DNA of 64,000 nucleotides from Verrucomicrobiota bacterium (lineage in GTDB: Bacteria > Verrucomicrobiota > Verrucomicrobiia > Chthoniobacterales > UBA10450), in NCBI GenBank assembly GCA_003218375.1, contig QHNH01000011.1, positions 124,001 through 188,000 of the forward strand, read 5' to 3'. Below, one piece after another: positions 61,015 through 64,000 of this stretch. How positions within the stretch are numbered: position 1 is the stretch's first letter; every line of letters begins with the position of its first letter. The translations under genes were made by a program, and so were the position numbers. The notes under the pieces were generated by a model. It worked only from the letters and a program-made list of their open reading frames with translations. It searched no databases and was not told the DNA's origin.

Positions 61015-63027
61015 TCATGTCCAGGGATTTCGTTTGAACATTATTGACGACATCCTTCTGAGCCGTATGAAACTATCGATAACCGTCGACGCTGTGATGC
61101 CGTCATGCTTTGCCGCCAATTTGCTAAGCAATTCCCAGCCGTTGGTCCTGCCATCTATTGCGCGGAAGACGCGGAAGTCCTGAGAGCCGATGGAACGAGT
61201 GGCGCGGCCCCAAGGCGTGCGGAACTGGAGGAACGCCTGCGTCGATTCTCGGCGACGCCCACGCGCCTCGTTTCGTTGTTGGACGACAATGGTATAACTC
61301 GGACACGTAATCACCGCATACAGATCTAGAGGTGATAAGTTCGGCTGCTTTTCGACAAGTGCATTCTCGATGACACAAAAGTCCAAGTCTAAGAAATAGA
61401 AACACCAGAGCGCATCGTCCGCCGTCTCGACAATAGGCTCACCTCTGGAGTTGAACGATGTGTTAAGCAATATTGGCACTCCCGTGATCCGGCGAAACTG
61501 TTCGATCAACTCATAGAATCGAGGATTCGCAGCCCGATTTACGGTATGAATGCGCGCTGTCCCATCGATATGACTAATCGCGGGCGCGATCATTTGTGCT
61601 TCGGCCGTCAGAGGCGAGACCCGTAACATGAAGGGACTAATGAAGTCGCGTTCTGCCTTTTTAACAAAGCTTCTTGCCTCTTCTTCAAGAATCGAAGGAG
61701 CAAAAGGGCGAAAGTTTGCTCGCCTTTTCACGACCTCGTTGAGACGCGTTTTGGTGCTGATATCTCGTGGATCGGCTAAGATACTACGTTGTCCGAGCGC
61801 CCGGGGGCCAAACTCGGCGCCGCCTTGGAACCAGCCGCATAACTGACCTGCGCTAATCCTCTCCGCGGCTTCGACAATGATCTTAGGTTTGTTTGATTTC
61901 TTTATTATTCCCCGCATCCTATTCAGGGAAACGTTAATATCTCGAAGTCGGTAGCGCTTTCCAAGGGCATCGGTAACCGTACGCTTAGGGCGGTAGGCGT
62001 TGGTCGCATGCCATAAACCGACAAATGCTGCGCCGATTGCCGCGCCGCTATCTTCGGCCGGCGCCGGCACGAAAATCTTCTTGAACAAGCCGGAGCGGTG
62101 CAATTCCTCGTTAACGCTGCCGTTGAGCGCCACTCCACCGGCATAACAGAGATTTTCCGAAGGACACAGTTTACGGAGGCTGTCGACCAGCTCGTGGATG
62201 GCAACATGAAGCGCAGCTTGGACAGAGCAGGCAAGATCCTCGTATTTACGCTTGCATTGCGGCCAACGGCGATTATGGCGGTAGAACTTCGGCACTATAT
62301 CGTGAAATACCAGGGTCTCTTTTGAGACATGGAAGAAGTCTCGAGGGGCGTGTCTTGGCCGGCCATACGGCGCCAGGCCCATTACCTGCCCGGCCTCCAT
62401 TGGGTCGCCGAATATTTGTTGGGCTACCGCGGAATACATTCCGCCGATACTTCCGAATGAAGGCATGCCAGTTTGCGGCTCGGTGAGCCATAAACTGCCT
62501 TCGACAACTTGCTTGCGCACCGGCTTCAGGGTCGCACCCTCAGCCGCGTAAAAGGAAATGTGTTCCCAAGCGTCCGGGCAAAGGCTCAGAACTGACGAAC
62601 GCTCTTCCCGGCTGAAGTCTTCGAGCGGAGATCCAAGCCCGTCCACGACGAGGATCGCGGATCGCTCAAATCCCGAGAGGGCATACGCACTTGCCGCGTG
62701 GGCGACGTGATGGGAAATGGTGAGCACATCGAGCGAGTTCCGGGCGATCTGAAGCTGCGGGTTAAGAAATATATCCTGCTTCGCCGAACGAGCACGCCCT
62801 TGGGTAGCAAGGACGACTAAGTCGAGATCTTTCGGTGATATGCCGCCCTGTTCAAGGCAGTATGCAACCGCCAAGCTCTCGGTGGCTCCGAAAAGCCGCT
62901 CCCGTTTGCAGCCGGTTAATCTTTCTTCTTGGACGGCGACAACGATCTCGTTCCCTTTGAGAAGACAGGCCCCGCCATTATGAGAGGCACTGATGCCAAG
63001 GACCCAAGGACTCTTACTGGAGCCCAT
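61015..63027 (-). CDS. Carbamoyltransferase (CmcH/NodU type) with extra C-terminal domain
   Basis: 670 aa. N-terminal ISASHNGGACLLKGNEIVVA, VQEERLTGCKRERLFG and HHVAHAASAYALSGFERSAI match the Carbam_trans_N domain; CYAGGVALNGSVNEEL and FQGGAEFGPRALGQRSILAD, RRANFRPFAPSILEEEA and VPILLNTSFNSRGEPIVET match the C-terminal domain. These enzymes carbamoylate hydroxyls of natural products using carbamoyl phosphate and ATP. The last about 115 residues (555-670) are additional; FRVFRAIDGRTNGWELLSKL resembles a PqqD-like winged-helix peptide-binding domain. The gene is 42 bp downstream of a HlyD-like gene and next to a HExxH protein, so it probably works on a ribosomal peptide. Confidence 0.87.
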   Translation of the reverse strand: MGSSKSPWVLGISASHNGGACLLKGNEIVVAVQEERLTGCKRERLFGATESLAVAYCLEQGGISPKDLDLVVLATQGRARSAKQDIFLNPQLQIARNSLDVLTISHHVAHAASAYALSGFERSAILVVDGLGSPLEDFSREERSSVLSLCPDAWEHISFYAAEGATLKPVRKQVVEGSLWLTEPQTGMPSFGSIGGMYSAVAQQIFGDPMEAGQVMGLAPYGRPRHAPRDFFHVSKETLVFHDIVPKFYRHNRRWPQCKRKYEDLACSVQAALHVAIHELVDSLRKLCPSENLCYAGGVALNGSVNEELHRSGLFKKIFVPAPAEDSGAAIGAAFVGLWHATNAYRPKRTVTDALGKRYRLRDINVSLNRMRGIIKKSNKPKIIVEAAERISAGQLCGWFQGGAEFGPRALGQRSILADPRDISTKTRLNEVVKRRANFRPFAPSILEEEARSFVKKAERDFISPFMLRVSPLTAEAQMIAPAISHIDGTARIHTVNRAANPRFYELIEQFRRITGVPILLNTSFNSRGEPIVETADDALWCFYFLDLDFCVIENALVEKQPNLSPLDLYAVITCPSYTIVVQQRNEARGRRRESTQAFLQFRTPWGRATRSIGSQDFRVFRAIDGRTNGWELLSKLAAKHDGITASTVIDSFIRLRRMSSIMFKRNPWT

Positions 63028-63069
63028 ACCATTTCAACCTTCGCTTCCTGCGCGGACTCACAAGTCCCA

Positions 63070-63546
63070 CTAGCGAAAGAAAAGACGACGTCTGGGAAGA
63101 AGAACGGCAACCGCGGAGGTCGTGCTATTGGCACCGAGCAGCCGGGTTCCATCGTGCACGTGACCCTCAATCAGTTTACCCTCCACGTCGACAGAGTTCA
63201 CCAGGAGTTTTGGTCGAGAATGCATGCTCGCCAATTGCAGGTAGACCTCGTCCCCCGCTCGCAGCGAAGCAAGCTGCTCCGACTTAACAACGCGAACGAC
63301 ATACCGGCTGCCGTCTGCCGAGGTCGAAAGCTCGCCCTCGACCCGCGGCTCGTATTTTAGCGTCAAGGCTAACGCGACCACGACCAAAAAGGCCGCATAA
63401 GAAGCGATCGTCGCCTGTTTGCAACAGGAATGGAAGTTGACGGGACGGCCCAGAAAGCGGGTAGTTTGGTACTCGAGTGCCTCGGCACGGTACAAGCGCT
63501 TTTCTTCGTTCAGTCTAGACGGGGATTCTTGCTTCGCTGTAGTCAC
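63070..63546 (-). CDS. Short HlyD-like membrane fusion protein (bacteriocin-exporter-accessory type)
   Basis: Start inferred as GTG 63546 (VTTAKQESPSRL), 16 bp after the upstream stop, with AGAAGG upstream; no ATG close by fits. About 158 aa. The N-terminus LYRAEALEYQTTRFLGRPVN matches the cytoplasmic start of HlyD/AprE-like exporter proteins (xRxEALEHQSTRxLG). One membrane helix (IASYAAFLVVVALALTLKY) follows, then a short beta domain with VKSEQLASLRAGDEVYLQL. The coiled-coil arm and RND-type long domain are absent, so it is much shorter than the usual 400 aa: truncated or a minimal variant. Confidence 0.68.
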   Translation of the reverse strand: MTTAKQESPSRLNEEKRLYRAEALEYQTTRFLGRPVNFHSCCKQATIASYAAFLVVVALALTLKYEPRVEGELSTSADGSRYVVRVVKSEQLASLRAGDEVYLQLASMHSRPKLLVNSVDVEGKLIEGHVHDGTRLLGANSTTSAVAVLLPRRRLFFR

Positions 63547-63562
63547 CGTGATGGATGCCTTC

Positions 63563-64000
63563 TCATGCTGCGAGCAGTTCAGCGCCCACAAGTTTTGCCC
63601 GCAGGGGGGCATAAAGCGCCTTGCCTGCCGGCTCAAGGTAGTCGTCGACGAAAGGCTGGAGACTGGAATCCAAGCTACCCACGATGGAGCTCACGTCCCG
63701 CTCGTGATCCGCAAGCTCCTTTAGTTCGAGTCCCTCCGGGTTCGCCCGCAAGAAGCCAAGCGCAAGTCGCATGTTGGCGAAGGCATGAAAACCCAAGAGC
63801 ACTTTGTCCAAAGGCCGGCTTGTATTTTTAAGAACTGAAAACACTTCTGGGGCACCTTCCTTCACCATCGCCATGCTCCATTGTAACATGTGGAAAAACT
63901 GGTGGGAGCATTCGTGCACCATCATGTTCACTGTCTGGAGAAGAGTAGCGGGGGTGGAGAAATGGATCTGACCGGGACAGAAGAGAAACGAGCGGCTACT
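63563..64000 (-). CDS. HExxH-motif putative peptide-modifying enzyme, N-terminus cut by right edge
   Basis: The frame is open to base 64000, at least 145 residues. FLFCPGQIHFSTPATLLQTV is followed by NMMVHECSHQFFHML with a HECSH site; then PEVFSVLKNTSRPLDKVLLG and FHAFANMRLALGFL. This arrangement (HExxH, then a D/N-x-RPL-x-x-x-L-x-G-x-x-A motif) is typical of HExxH-motif peptide modification proteins, proposed to be iron/2OG peptide beta-hydroxylases in RiPP clusters. The first part of the gene lies outside the window. It is the most upstream visible gene of the carbamoyltransferase cluster. Confidence 0.75.
   Translation of the reverse strand, partial: SSRSFLFCPGQIHFSTPATLLQTVNMMVHECSHQFFHMLQWSMAMVKEGAPEVFSVLKNTSRPLDKVLLGFHAFANMRLALGFLRANPEGLELKELADHERDVSSIVGSLDSSLQPFVDDYLEPAGKALYAPLRAKLVGAELLAA

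Overview
The window is GC-rich, densely coded DNA from a free-living bacterium. Gene style (DUF4157 eCIS proteins with a Cys-rich ribbon, very large multicopper oxidases, a tandem SCO protein) resembles soil Verrucomicrobiota or Acidobacteriota. That assignment is inference; no rRNA or other taxonomic marker is present.

Layout. (1) 1-13.4 kb, minus strand: an unrecognised protein cut by the left edge, a tiny GATSKS-repeat protein, then a secreted redox operon read right to left: a giant multicopper oxidase (about 2,100 aa, split by an apparent frameshift near 11,690), a YVTN-type beta-propeller, a protein with two SCO domains, and a cytochrome c fused to a periplasmic substrate-binding domain. 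Copper loading, an oxidase and a c-type cytochrome together suggest extracellular metal or phenolic oxidation. (2) 13.7-30.1 kb: a compact specialised-metabolism or glycoconjugate cluster. It has two GNAT-fold genes on plus (CelD/BcsL-like and an Aat-like aminoacyl transferase), then a long minus-strand run with ATGA overlaps: two glycosyltransferase-like genes, two PhyH dioxygenases, two luciferase-like flavin monooxygenases, a TylF-like methyltransferase, a duplicated-domain protein, a GH43/GINT1-like protein, an acyl-CoA-dehydrogenase-fold monooxygenase, an AroD-AroE fusion whose AroD half has lost its catalytic residues, an FMN reductase and an AraC regulator. A TIGR02466-like 2OG oxygenase and a UDP-sugar epimerase are on plus.

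(3) 30.2-59.1 kb: a complete-looking extracellular contractile injection system (eCIS) on the minus strand: sheath, tube, baseplate and spike genes, AAA+ ATPase and DUF4255 terminator. In the middle lies a cargo arsenal of four DUF4157 proteins, one DUF4157 pseudogene and a small partner protein. The island is bracketed by 96-bp direct repeats (30,166-30,261 and 59,039-59,134, 3 mismatches). Both repeats end in a tRNA-Arg(UCG) anticodon arm, and the right one continues into a tRNA 3' half, so the island looks like an integrated element. No integrase, tape measure or classical tail fibre is recognisable.

(4) 58.3-60.2 kb: the right junction is a graveyard: a 5'-truncated serine hydrolase, a tail-protein C-terminal scrap and about 700 bp with no convincing gene. 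(5) 60.2-64 kb, minus strand: a probable peptide-modification cluster with a HExxH-type putative peptide hydroxylase (cut by the right edge), a short HlyD-like membrane protein, a carbamoyltransferase with an extra C-terminal domain, and an aspartyl/asparaginyl beta-hydroxylase-like enzyme. No precursor peptide was found.

Many genes overlap by 4 bp (ATGA), so translational coupling is the rule in the eCIS and the metabolic cluster. Five putative Fe(II)-dependent oxygenases occur in one window.
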